A stretch of DNA of 64,000 nucleotides from Nipponacmea schrenckii (GCA_030562195.1 JAUJPP010000003.1:11811398-11875397); one strand, 5' to 3'; positions 47,206-58,969 are shown, counted from the stretch's first letter. Translations and numbers: made by a program. The notes: generated from the sequence alone by a model not told the origin.

Positions 47206-48615
47206 ATGCCAATACCAATCACCCCATCGACTCACTATCTTCCACTACCAAACCATTCTGTTAAAATGAGAGGTGGTCCATGTGTCTTACCAAAGGAAGT
47301 GGAGGACGAACTGGTGCGTCACATTAAAGATCTTGATGACCTTTTTTTTGGTAGAACGGTAAAAGATTTGAGAAAACTTGCGTATCAGATATCTCATGCA
47401 CATGGGATATATAAATTCAGCGAAATAAAGCAATCTGCGAACAAAACCTGGTATTACAATTTTATGCGAAGACATCCTGACCTGACATTGCAGACACCCG
47501 AACCAAGATCGATGGCAAGGACGAAGGGGTTCAAAAGGAAAGATGTTGAGGATTTCTTTGAGAAGTATTATTCCCTTGTTGAAGAGTTCTCTTTCACCCC
47601 TGACAGAATACACAACAGGGACGAAACTAGGCATTCTACTGTCCAAACACCATCGCGTGTTAAATCCACGAAAGTCATAAGGCAAGTCGGTGCAATCACA
47701 AGTGCTGAACGTGATAGTAACACTACGGGTGTTTACTGCCATTCAGCATCAGGGCATTTCATCTCACCGATGCATATATTCAAGAGGAAGAGAATGGCTG
47801 AAAGTTTAAAAACTGATGGACCCAACGCAACTGTTTTTGAATGCACTGACTCTGGGTGGATTGACAGTGATGTCTTTGTTACTTGGTTAAAACACTTCAT
47901 TCAGTCGGTGAAATCCTCTTTCGATAATAAACACCTGCTTCTTCTAGATGGCCACAAATCCCATAGCAAGAACCTGGAAGCTATTAAGTTGGCGCGGGAA
48001 AATGGGTTGTGCCTCCTATCATTTCCGCCGCATACTACACACCGTATCCAACCGCTAGATGTGAGCTTCTTTAAACCGCTGAAGAGTAGGTACAATGTAG
48101 AAATTGAAAATTACATGCGATCAACCGGATTTCCTGTGAGTATCCACAATGTTAGCAAACTAGTCGGTAAAGCATTCATAAAAGCAGCAACTATGGAATC
48201 AGCCGTGAACGGTTTCAGAAAAGCAGGACTATGGCCTCTGAACAGACATACTTTTGATGCTGAGTTTGATCGGCTTGAAACCTTGAAATTCTCTACTGAT
48301 GATGGAGCGAGAGCCGAATGTCTTCCCACATTAGATAATCATGATGTTGAAAACACCGGAAGTGATTCGACTAAATTTCCTGATAATGGAATACCAGCTG
48401 TTAATGTGTACATCGATGGAAGATCAGTTCCAACTAAAGGGGACGGTTTTTACCGTGCGATTGCTATAGCTTTAAATCCCGACCTCCAATCTGCCTCACG
48501 CAACCCTCTTACTAGCGAAATAATTCATGAAATGAAGTCCCTTCAAAAAAAAGCTCGTGCTGACAATTTGAGAAGCATTATGATAGCCCACATGTGTGAA
48601 AACCTTGGTTGGTGA
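47206..48615 (+). CDS. Pogo/Jerky-like DDE transposase with degenerate OTU-like C-terminal region
   Basis: The frame is open from 47206, but the likely start is ATG 47266 (MRGGPCVLPKEVEDELV), because earlier residues belong to a repeat with no recognisable domain. Domains: a CENP-B-type helix-turn-helix (from LPKEVEDELV through WYYNFMRRHPDL and MARTKGF), then a DDE_1 core with Asp in HNRDETRH (47620-47622), LLLLDGHKSH (47947-47949) and QPLDVSFFKPLK (48058-48060). The first motif is normally NxDETG, so Gly is replaced by Arg here. FRKAGLWPLN closes the core. After 48400 an unexpected segment reads PTKGDGFYRAIAIAL...DNLRSIMIAHMCEN, resembling an OTU cysteine-protease domain lacking the 'NC' of its GDGNCFYRA motif. 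The frame stops at TGA 48613-48615, and one frame later GEIEIQSMLSLMG continues the OTU pattern. A helix-turn-helix of the psq type, usual at the very N-terminus, was not found. Probably inactive. Confidence 0.85.
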   Translation: MPIPITPSTHYLPLPNHSVKMRGGPCVLPKEVEDELVRHIKDLDDLFFGRTVKDLRKLAYQISHAHGIYKFSEIKQSANKTWYYNFMRRHPDLTLQTPEPRSMARTKGFKRKDVEDFFEKYYSLVEEFSFTPDRIHNRDETRHSTVQTPSRVKSTKVIRQVGAITSAERDSNTTGVYCHSASGHFISPMHIFKRKRMAESLKTDGPNATVFECTDSGWIDSDVFVTWLKHFIQSVKSSFDNKHLLLLDGHKSHSKNLEAIKLARENGLCLLSFPPHTTHRIQPLDVSFFKPLKSRYNVEIENYMRSTGFPVSIHNVSKLVGKAFIKAATMESAVNGFRKAGLWPLNRHTFDAEFDRLETLKFSTDDGARAECLPTLDNHDVENTGSDSTKFPDNGIPAVNVYIDGRSVPTKGDGFYRAIAIALNPDLQSASRNPLTSEIIHEMKSLQKKARADNLRSIMIAHMCENLGW

Positions 48616-48912
48616 GATTGAAATACAAAGCATGTTATCATTGATGGGACAAGCCATGTGACAAAATATGATGGTTGATAAGTTGAAAATTGTCCGAATT
48701 GCTAACATATGTCCCCTACCAAAAACATCAACAAGCAGTTAACGAAAGAAATCTGCTGCGTCGAAATCACAAATGTTAACTAGCAGTCCTTACAAAAATG
48801 AATTAGAATCAAAGAAACAAAATCTGAAGAAAGCTAAAGGCAAAGATAAATTGGAGCAAAATAAAAAAAAAACAGAAAGATATGGTAAAGAAATCAAAAC
48901 GTTGCTTGCTTA
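48607..48912 (+). pseudogene. Frameshifted continuation of the pogo-like transposase
   Basis: In the +1 frame relative to the transposase: GEIEIQSMLSLMGQAM, a stop, then DKLKIVRIANICPLPKTSTS, a stop, then a Lys-rich stretch with LTSSPYKNELE and a stop at about 48912. The PLPK and LTSSPYKNxLE words are typical of the C-terminal linker of pogo/Jerky-type transposases, which shows that the OTU-like block lies inside the transposase gene, not after it. Confidence 0.7.
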
Positions 48913-48936
48913 ATCAGGAGCCGATCACTGATACAA

Positions 48937-49167
48937 ATGGTAGAAAAAACACACAAGAAACAAGTCAAAGCTGTCAAAGCTCGTTTTTCCGATAGTGATA
49001 GCGATTACGATGATCCATTCTGTCTTGTCTGTTGTGAAAAGTTTTCAGACAGCAGATCAAGGGAAGAATGGCTTGCATGTTGGTCCTGTGGCCTATGGTC
49101 ACATGCTGAATGTACTCCAAATGGTCGTATGTATCTATGTCGCCATTGCGATTCAGAGGACGATTAA
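48937..49167 (+). CDS. PHD-like zinc-finger tail of the pogo-like transposase
   Basis: 76 codons in the same frame as the transposase ORF, ending TAA at 49165-49167. After a basic start and an acidic SDSDSDYDD stretch, it has a Cys/His pattern: CLVCCEKF, EEWLACWSC, WSHAEC, MYLCRHC, i.e. C-x2-C, C-x2-C, H-x2-C, C-x2-C. Such a finger commonly ends Jerky/pogo-like transposases. It probably was the C-terminus of the same protein before frameshifts, and ATG 48937 need not be a real start. Confidence 0.72.
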   Translation: MVEKTHKKQVKAVKARFSDSDSDYDDPFCLVCCEKFSDSRSREEWLACWSCGLWSHAECTPNGRMYLCRHCDSEDD

Positions 49168-50869
49168 ATAGGATGTTTATGCTATCTGTTGCTATTTTAT
49201 CATATCTTTTTACTGTCTTATTATGGAAATCACTAGAATCATGTGGTACTCAGGACGTACCTGGTCATCTGATTCGTAACATAATCTGCCTTTATTCTGG
49301 TTTCAGTAACTATGCAATCCTAAGTTATGTCCCTGTGTTTAGCGTAACGATACCCATATCACATATGATAAAAAGGAAATTCTTGAACTTGATGCTTTGA
49401 AAACCCGAGGGTGAGTCTCTTAGGTGGTACGATAACAGTAACTCTCCCAAAGTCTCAGTCTCGTCTGTATTTCTTAAGTTTTCTCCCATGAATTAAAATC
49501 CAACCTAACAAACAGTTATTTCAGAAAACAGTTAAATCAAGAAGCTTAGTACGGTGGCTGGTATAAGCCACCAAGTTTACAATATGCATATACCATATGG
49601 TAGTGATTTTTACGTTTGTATTTTAAACTTGACTTTTCACCTGGGTCACCGTAGTTAAGATTTAAGTACATTTCAGACAACCTTCTTCTTTCAATCTGTT
49701 TCCAACGGATAATCCAAACCATTCATGTTTTGAAGCACAGATAGATAATTCTTCCTGAGAATGGTAATGATAATGGTATTTATTATTGCTTCAACCATTT
49801 AATCTAGCTATTGAAAGTAGGTTTTCGTAGGCAACCTTCCTCTTTCAAACTGTTAGAACCTTCTTATCGTACACTGCAATGATTTAAATGGAGCATGAAA
49901 TGGAACTAACATTCTCTTTATTTCATCTAACACATGTGTAACTTATGTTGAATTGTTATGTACTTTGTTATTATAGAATAATATACCATGTTTTGTTGTA
50001 TGATTCTAGTTTTATGAAAAGGATGTTTGAGAAATGGGAGATTAGGGAAGTACTTTTTATTTTGTATATCAAATATAGTCTAGATCTCATAGTTACTTCC
50101 CGTGTAATAGGAATTCGCTGCTTGTCTTTCATATTATGATACTGTCAATAACGGTGCTTTCTTATAGGCGTTCTCTTACGAGAACTACAAGTGCTTCGAT
50201 GAACAAGGGTTGAATAGATTTTCAGACCTCCTTGATTATTTATGGATTATGGAACTATTTTCATTTTTTATCATTAGTTGAAAATAATCAAGATTTTATT
50301 GTGCTTCGTAAAAATCAAGGATGGTGCCTTCTGCAGTGTAGGGAAGGATATTAGTGTTTTTATTAGCTAAGATACAAATTGTTTCATATTAAAAGTACAT
50401 CATAATACAAATTGCAGCTCAAGCACTTTTATTGTACATACAGTATTGATATTTCGTCAATTAACGAAGTAATACCCGTGTGGATCTGAGTCAACAAAAT
50501 TGGATAAAAATGTAGCCTCTTTTGTGTCTACAAGCCAGAACAGTTGAGTTTACCAAGTCAAGATTGAAAGTAAAATTTGACGTATTATTTCTATGTCATT
50601 AGAAATCAAAGGCCGTTCATCCAATAACATTGGGAAACACTAATTTTGTTTAACTTTCGGTTGCATTGGATGTTTAACTGATTCTAAAAGAGTTTTTAGG
50701 CGCTGACTTCAAATCTGAAATTAGTTTTTCTCAAAAAGCTCTAGCGTTCATGCAATTTGAGGTTTGTGAAATTGTGAACGTAAATAAACCATTAATAAGC
50801 GTTTTGATACATTTATATATAGATGATCCTAATTAGAAGATAAAGACATTGAACATGAGCGAGAAAGAC

Positions 50870-51600
50870 TGTCACAGTGAATAGCACCATCGGAGGACTG
50901 TTCTTCAGAGACTAAACCTTCACCAGAACTGGGTGTTCCTCAATATATGAATGGAGACTCTTATTAGAGAACGAGACAGATATTGACCTGCTCGTGAAAC
51001 GCTTGAAGAAGGCATGACCCAATGTAAACAGAGAAAGGATCATCTTTCCTCCTTCACATAAAATTAGATTTGATGAAACAATTTGTCAAGGCACTAAATA
51101 CCGAAGGTGAATATTTCCTACACATCATCACAGCAATACCAGGGTGATCTTTTGAGAAGATCAAAGTAGGTGTTTTTATGATGGCCTACAGATTCGAACT
51201 CTCATATATGCTGATGATTTTGTTGCCAAGATATTCGCCTAGTAGAAGGCAGCATGGTTATCCTATGTGGTATTCGTTCAGAACTTCCTTGGAAATAATC
51301 ATTCGGACAACTACGATGAATTTGTGAACAGAATGCTCCACGCTTTTCGCGATCTTGGCTGCAATATGAGCATCAAACTGTATTTTTTGAACAGCCACCT
51401 TGACCAGTTTCCTTACAACTTGGGGGCTGTGAGTGACGAACAAGGAGAGCGATTCCACCAAGACCCAAAGATCGTGGAAAAACGCAACCAAGGGCGCTGG
51501 GGCAAAAGTATGATCCGACTACTGCTGGAGCATTAAACGAGATTACCCAGAGAAAGTGTACAAACGCAAACGTAAATTCCTGCCCTTAAAATGCAAAAAT
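50870..51600 (+). pseudogene. TE-associated conserved protein relic (copy B)
   Basis: In order: HIKLDLMKQFVKALNTEGEY, a stop, an IRTL-containing patch, KAAWLSYVVFVQNFLGNN, YDEFVNRMLHAFRDLGCNMS, LNSHLDQFPYNLGAVSDEQG, ERFHQDPKIVEKRNQGRW, then VYKRKRKFLP-like words in another frame. The 51267-51536 part is uninterrupted. The family is recognisable as a common invertebrate repeat-derived protein, but I know no function for it. It carries no DDE, RT or nuclease motif that I can see in this stretch. Confidence 0.65.
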
Positions 51601-51774
51601 TAATAAACTTTAATCAGCTGTGGTAATGTCCTGAAAGAGTTTATCTGACTTTTGGATATAGACTAATTTTAGGAAAAGCTACCAGAAATATACAGCCATC
51701 AATGGTGTGCTTCGATCTAAAATTAGCATTGTTAATTTTTTTCCTTTGATTTATGCCATTTATATATACAAAAA

Positions 51775-52345
51775 AAATCGTCAAATTCGAACTTGGCGAC
51801 CGTCTTGTCTGTTCCAATTCACGACAGTTTCATTAAAATCCATTGATAGTTTTAAAAAGTCAAGGGCAATAACTGAAACATTCATTGGAAATTCAAACTT
51901 GAACAGCGTCTTCTAAATTCTAACGCTCACACCAAGTTTTCTTAAAATTACAATTTCATTTACAATTGTAGCTCCTATTGCGTCCACAATAAAATTTTGA
52001 CACAAGTTTACAAAGTCAAGGGCAATAAGTCTAAAGCAGTTCTTTGAAAATTGTCAAATTCAAACTTAATCGTCGTCTTATCAATTCTCATGCTCACACC
52101 AAGTTTCATCAAAATCCATTAAAAATGTGGCTTCTATTGTGTCTACAACAAATATTGAGGCAGGGGCAATAACTCAAAACCGTTCATCGAAAAAACATCA
52201 ATTCTCATGCTTCCACCAAGCTTCATTAATTTTTTTAGAAAATTGTAGCTTCTATTATAGTGTCTAAAACAAATGTTTGACGGACCAACGGACAGGGGCG
52301 ACGACAATATTTTTACGTCCACATATTCATCAGGGCGTGTAAAAG
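51775..52345 (+). repeat. Pearl-like core array with right end (copy B)
   Basis: Counterpart of 45590-46190. Core units with GGGCAATAACT at about 51866 and 52165 and GGGCAATAAGTC at about 52019, then ACGGACCAACGGACAGGGGC and the terminal CCACATATTCATCAGGGCGT. Confidence 0.65.
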
Positions 52346-53429
52346 GTGAAAATCAACGTTTTTTGATTAAAACATTTTCTGATGTTAGTAATTACTCAAA
52401 TACTCAGTTTTGAAACAAACGTTTCGGCCGAACCAATGATTAAAATATATTACCAATCTCGGTGATCCATTTATTATGCAGACAGTTTCCTACAGTCAAA
52501 AAAAAAAAAGAATAATTGCATAGAAACAAACACTTATATCCATCGTTTTTAATAACTAAAACTACAGTTCTGTAAAAATATAAACATTATCGAGTTTATA
52601 AATCAAATAAAAACATTGCTTATTTCTAATTCTCTAAAGGATGGGATTCAATTATTGGGTCTTTCAGAAGGTTATAATATTCTAATTATGGATATTTTAA
52701 ATGAAATAAAAGTTAAACAACATCTAGAATGTAGAAGATGTTTGCCCGCAAACAGTAAATAATTTATTCATGTATCAGAAAATACCTAGCTGTTTGTTAA
52801 TGAAATATAATCGATGAAAAAAAAATTGTATTTGGTATTTGTCGTGCAGATTTCACTTTTAAATTCGAAAGTTGTCAGTGAGTTGACAGTATTCATGTTA
52901 TGACTAATGATCATAACTTTGCCTAACAGTTAGCTTTTGGGTATCGTCATCCACCTACTAAAAAACTCCTTAGCGATAATTTCAATGACTTTGTCTTGGG
53001 TTATTGATGGTACAAGTTAGAATTATACGTGGGTATATAAAGTACCATTTGATATGATTACAATTGTCAAGTGTGTTGCCACCAATAAAGAAACTATTTG
53101 ATATTCATTTTCCATGAACTATCCAGATGAATGTTCATATACTGTGCTAAAAATAAATCAAAATAAATGTAAATCAGCATTTGCGTCAAGATCTATGATT
53201 GAAGTTATTAATAATTATTTGATTAAGCCGGGCCTATCACAGAATAAAGTTTTCTCCTATCGTGATGCGGGTCTGAGAGGCTGACACGAGAAATGCGTCT
53301 TGTCGTTCGTTTGGGAAATTTAACTGACAACCAGTGTGCTGCAGACTGTGTGTTTTAAATATCCTTCGAAAATAGAAAGTAAATTGATTTATAAACCTCT
53401 ATTGTCGTCTATTTTATATCTCATTAAAA

Positions 53430-54290
53430 ATCGACTTTTTTCCTGTCTGTTTCCTGTCTGTCTGTCTGTCTGCCTGTCCGTCCACAATGGTTGTGGACAC
53501 GCTGGATAGCTGGTTTCAAAATGGATTTTGACGAAACTTGGTATGAGTCTTTGTAATCAGTCAAGGATGAAGCCTATTAAAAGTCAGACCAATCGAAAAA
53601 TATTTCTATGAGTTATTGCCCTTGTTTTTGAATTGTTTGTGGACACGATAGAGAGCTGGTTTCTTAATGGATTTTGACGGAAGTTGATGTGATTCTTTGT
53701 AATCACCCAATGATGAAGCCTATTAAAAATCAGACCAATCAAAAATATATTCTATGAGTTATTGCCCTTCTTCTTGAATTGTTTGTGGACACGATAGAGA
53801 GCTGAATTCTTGATGGATTTTGACGAAACTTGGTATGAGTGTTTGTTATAACCCCAAGATGAACTTTATTGAAAATCAGATTAATCGAAAAGTATTTAAT
53901 ATGAGTTATTGCCCTTGTTCTTAAAAACGCGTCTGCCTTTGTTCTTGAATTCTTTGTGGACACGATAGAGAGCTGGTTTCCGGATGGATTTTAATGAAAT
54001 TTGGTGTGAGTATTTGTTTTAACCCAAGGATGAACCCTATTGAAAATCAGTTAATCCAAAAATATTGAATATGAGCTCTTAAAAACGCGTCTTTCGATAG
54101 AGAGCTGATTTTTGGGTGGATTTTATTGAAACTGTAATCACCCAAGAATGTTCCCTATTAAAAATCAGATGGATTTTTTCTGAGAGTAATTAAAATTCAC
54201 TAAAAATATTTTATTTACCGGCAATTCTTATCAACCTGCCGGACAAATTGACTGCCATTATAAATGTGGGCGTATTACGATGGCCATCGC
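53430..54290 (-). repeat. Array of ~145 bp units with CTGT microsatellite
   Basis: Starts with CTGTCTGTCTGTCTGCCTGT and CCGTCCAC, then four to five units each with TTATTGCCCTTGTTCTTGAA, GTGGACACGATAGAGAGCTG, GATTTTGACGAAACTTGGT and CCCAAGGATGAA, decaying to the right. It ends near AATGTGGGCGTATTACG. It resembles a pearl-like element in reverse but is a different subfamily from the 11 and 37 kb copies. Confidence 0.65.
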
Positions 54291-54299
54291 TATTTTTAT

Positions 54300-57200
54300 C
54301 CTTCAAATAAAATAGAATTGCAACAGAACGGTATTATTTAAAACCAGGAACAAAATTATTTTGAAATGCTGCAAACAACATATCGGCATTAATTTAAATT
54401 TCGACTGACCCTGTCAAGACTTAATCTATGAGATTGAGAATGTCGTGTCAAAGATTTTGGCACGGAAACTGAAGACTAATGGTATTTTGAAATATAATAG
54501 AACAAATAATCAGGAATCTTCTGAGAGGCTAAAATTTCTCAATTTTCTCTCATGATAGATCAATTTTACAATTATTTCTGTGTTTGTCCACTCTTGGTTT
54601 TATTCATCGTTTTATGTATTTATATTTATTGTCATTATGAGTTGGTCACCTGATTATTTGTAAATATTCATTAAAAATAACTTCTACTGGGTGTTTCGTG
54701 TGAGGAGCTTCATTTTTGATTTGTCCAATTCACAATAGTTCAATTTTGGGGCCCCCAATACCTAGAAAACAAACAATATTGATAATTATGGTTTACGTTT
54801 CTGCGATGAAAATGAAATAAAAAAGGCGTCATGGGTCACAATACCGCGAAGCTATTATTTAGACTACGTTAGGGCAAAGTATTAAAACTAAGAAACACCT
54901 ACTTACATGAACATATAACATTGTGATTTTATAACCATGAAAAATAGACGTCTGGTTTCTAACACCATACTTATAGCTGCAACATATACATTTTTATTAT
55001 CAGAGATATTTCTTTTATTGACATTTTATAGTCATTACAGAAAAATAGTGCGTCTGCCTCAATATGCCTAAAAATGCCACGTTTGTTTCATTTCACAATA
55101 AATTCTTCCTTTTTTAAAACATCGCGAGCGAAACTGAACACAAATGTATAATGAACAAAGATTTTTGGTCATGGTCTTTGAAACGAAAAAATATTCGCAT
55201 GGAACAAGGAAAAGATTCGTCATCCGTTTGACCTTTGATTGAGAATAAGTAATATTTTAGCTAAGCTTATCAGTAATTCAAATCAATTTGTTTCTAAACA
55301 AACATCCCGCGTGATCACTCATCATTTTTTGAGACAATGAAAAGAGAAATAAAAAGTAAAAATCACTGAGGTATTTTTGAATGAATTCTGTGATTTTCGT
55401 GTATTTCTTGTAGCCTACTTCTTTTTATAATGATACATGATTACTTAAAATTAGTAACAATTTGAACATGCACCAAAGTGCATTATTCAAACAAATAAAG
55501 GTATATACTGTATTGTAGTTTTGAAGAACTTACATGTCCCCTATGATTTGAATATCAGAGTATACAAATACTGATCAGTAGGAAATACAAGATAAGTAAA
55601 GGTTATTGATAAAGAAATCCCACTAGATATCTTCGTTTATAATGACCGCTTAAAATCCCGCTTGATAAACCCTATATCTGTCTCTATATCTGACAGCTAT
55701 TATTCCTACTAAATACTGACACGGAAATCATTTAGCTTCTGTTTTCAATCATCACGGATATGCTGAGTAGGTGTGTTAGACAATTTAATCAACAGTTAGA
55801 CAATAGATGGAAGCGATATGCTTTAAACTATCTGTCATTCAGTACACTTCCACGGAGTACAGTTTTGTAGGCTGTATTTTGTGTATGACAAATGCTCATA
55901 AATTATATCTCGGGGCAGTATACTCTTGCGTTTTTTTTAGTTTAAACAACATTAGCTCTGAAATAATTTCCTTTGTCCTTTTAAGAAGTTAAATTTTTAG
56001 TGAAGTGAACACGAACTGATATAATGCATATACAAGGCTGTTTGACCTAGTTGTTAAACTATGAATTTTCGACTTCTTTCGGACCTTCAATAGTACCTTC
56101 ACACAATCTGGGACTATGACAAAACAAATTACGACAAATTGGCAACAAAAATATCGATAACTAGAAAACTTCATTCACATCTAAATTAATTATTATTGTT
56201 TAGAATAAGATACCTAAAGAAATAATTAGGCCTCCGAATGAAGCATGGTTGGATGAACAGCATGGTCAGAAACATGAACAGAAGGAATAACTAAAATTCA
56301 TTGAAAAACTGTACTTTGAATCAAATCGAAGCGCTTAACTATTGGCTTGATTTGCAAATGAAAATGTCACATTTTTGACAAAAACGATTAGTGACAAGTT
56401 GTTAAATCAAACATGAATATTAGGTGTAATCTATGGTATAACAGCTTGTTACACTTAATGTTTGGATAGATTTTTCATATCTCAATCACAGCTAAATACA
56501 TGCTCTCCACTTTGTCAGTTGCACCTTCAGAAATTCCTTTATCCTTTCAGAGACCAAAACCTGGAACATTTTACACGAACTTTACAAATATTAACCAATT
56601 ATCGCCGAGTTTTGACTGTCTTGTCTGCAGTGATTTAAGCGTCTTTTCTGATATCTGATATCGATGCTTGTATTTATGGTCATTGAAGATTTTGAACATT
56701 TGCCCGCTACATGTAGATGCACGAAACAGACCAATTTCTCTTCAGCCACTCTTCATATTACTTCTTGTTACTAACTGTGCTTTTCACACAGTTCACAACT
56801 TTTTGAACCTTCTTCAAGATCCTTATAATAACTCAACACTTCATACAAATAATTTAATAGTTCTTTTAACAAAATTTGCCACACTTTAACAACATATTTC
56901 AAACGTTAGGAATTGTGTCTGTGTCTGGAGTTGAAATCTTTTTTTTATATTCTTATAAGTTACATTAATCATTGATGGAGAGGGATAATATACGCTTGGA
57001 CTGTTTCCCAATTCATTTGTTTACACCAATATTGTTTATATAAAAAAAAGGTTATATTATTTTATAGGTGTAAAGTTCTATCCAAATTTCCCATTTTGAT
57101 TGGAAGTGTGAAAAACCGGAAGTAGACGTCGGACATCCATCCCTTATAAAAGTATCAGGAGGTAGCTAAGGTAACGACACCTGACCTGGGGATTGTCAAG

Positions 57201-57950
57201 GTCTCGCGATATGATCTATGATAATTCGAACAGCTCTACGGCCGTTTTATAGGAAAACTGAAAAAGATGAGCATTTATGAAAAATTTGCCAAAGCAATCA
57301 TGTAATTGTGTGCTAGGTGCAAAATTATTTTTTAAACAAATCTTTTTGTAGCATTTCTACTCCGAACTGTGAACGTAATTAAATAGTGTATATTAGAATA
57401 TTACTCCGATATGCCTAGCCATCCCAACCTTTTTATCTTACATATAATTACATTAAAAATGCAAATCAAAAGCAACATCAAAATTCATCACATTAAAAAA
57501 TATTATTCAAAGTAAAATTTAAATAGCCTTATTGCCTTTAACATACGAATGGTCAAGGTCATCAAAGGTCAAGATCACAAGACATAAAAAACTGACATAC
57601 TGATAACAAAGTAGGGGACTGTCAATTGCCAAATATGATCTCTCTCCAGTTATAACTGTGGTGAATAATATTTGATTAAAAATCTCTAGTGACGTCACTA
57701 GATGGCAATGCAAATCCCGGGGATATTATAAATCAAATTTAAAAATCAATACAATTTTAACTCCAGAGATTCTTATCAAATGAAATATCTTAAAAAAAAC
57801 TTAATGGTTGCCGGCTTAATTGATCACTTAGATAATTATATGATGGTCCACTTTGTCAGAAAAAGACCTCTTTAAGAAAATTCTGTAAATTTAAACACAA
57901 TAAAGTACACGTTGTTTAAATTCAATGGACATCATCGGGTTTAAGGTATC
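54300..57950. other. No gene or repeat recognised
   Basis: AT-rich sequence with only short open frames that lack splice context and recognisable motifs on both strands. Confidence 0.35.
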
Positions 57951-58017
57951 ATCGAGCGATGCATTTGGTCCTACATTTAGAATTGTATATTAAAACGGTC
58001 TGGTGCTGGAAAAAATG

Positions 58018-58650
58018 CGACCTTGTAACTCAAAATCCGACTTAGTAACTCGAAAATCTGACTTACTAACTCAAAAATCAAACTTAGAAAATCGAAAATC
58101 CGACTTAGTAACTCGATAATACGACTTTAAAACTTGAAAAAAAATCAGACTTAATAACCCCAAAAATATCCGACTAAGTAATTCGAAAAACGAACGCCTA
58201 TTTCTTTTTTTTTTTAATCCGACTAAGTAACTCGAAAATACTACTAAGTAACTCTAAAAAATCCAACTCAGTAAATCGAAAATGGGATACAATCTTTTTT
58301 AATTCGACCTTAGTAACTCGAAAATCCGACTAAGTAGTCGTAGCACAGAGTCGGATTTTTTGGAGTAACTAAGTCGGATTTTTCGAGCTACAAAGACGGA
58401 TTTTAGAATTACTTAGACTTTTCGAGTTTCTAACTCCAAGGTTTAAGTTACTTACTCGGATTTTCGAGTAACCAAGTTGCTAAGTTGTGTTTTCGAATTA
58501 CTTAGTAGTATTTTTCGAGTTATTAAGTCGGATTGTTTTCGAATTTCTATGTCAAATTTGAAAAATTATTACGAAGACGGATTTTCGAGATACAAAGTCA
58601 GATTTTCGAGTTAATAAGTCGGATTTCGAGGATCTAAGTCGGATTTGAAA
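58018..58650. repeat. Head-to-head inverted minisatellite (~20 bp unit)
   Basis: The left arm (58018-58337) repeats a unit close to TCCGACTTAGTAACTCGAAAA about a dozen times, with spacer drift. From about 58348 the same unit appears reverse-complemented (TTTTCGAGTTACTAAGTCGGA) to about 58645. The centre is near 58340 (AAGTAGTCGTAGCACAGAG). Confidence 0.88.
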
Positions 58651-58969
58651 AATTATTGCGATTCCATAATAACTGTATATCATCACGAAATAATACGGTC
58701 CCTGTAGCAAAATAAATGTCATATGAATAGAATGAGGATTTTTGTATGCCTATTGTTTGGTCTAGTTTGGAATTGTGATTTCAGTAAGAACATTTTAAAG
58801 AGGAATGATTATTGTTAAAGTCTTTCATAGTATGCAAATATTAATGTTTTCATAGGAATTCTGGAAAGGCTTAAGGAATGATGAATCTCGTGATTAAATA
58901 TGGACAGTTGATCTTTATAACATTATGATGATTGGTCCCTTTTCTCTTTTACAATCATGTTGAAGGGAT

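Larger units (their letters stand above)
47055..49451 (+). mobile_element. Pogo/Jerky-like DNA transposon (internal segment between direct repeats)
   Basis: Bounded by copy A on the left and copy B on the right. It contains a transposase ORF, a frameshifted middle and a PHD-like zinc-finger tail. Classical short terminal inverted repeats with a TA duplication were not found at these edges, so the true element ends may lie within the flanking repeats or be lost. Confidence 0.65.
49452..53221 (+). repeat. Long direct repeat, copy B (~3.8 kb)
   Basis: Same orientation and order as 43551-47054. Homology starts at AAGTCTCAGTCTCGTCTGTA and ends at GAAGTTATTAATAATTATTT, after which sequence differs (ATTAAGCCGGGCC). 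It has about 330 bp (50735-51065) that copy A lacks, and a better preserved protein relic. Confidence 0.85.

Noticed and set aside
47287..47742. 151-codon - strand open frame
   Set aside because: Antisense shadow of the transposase.
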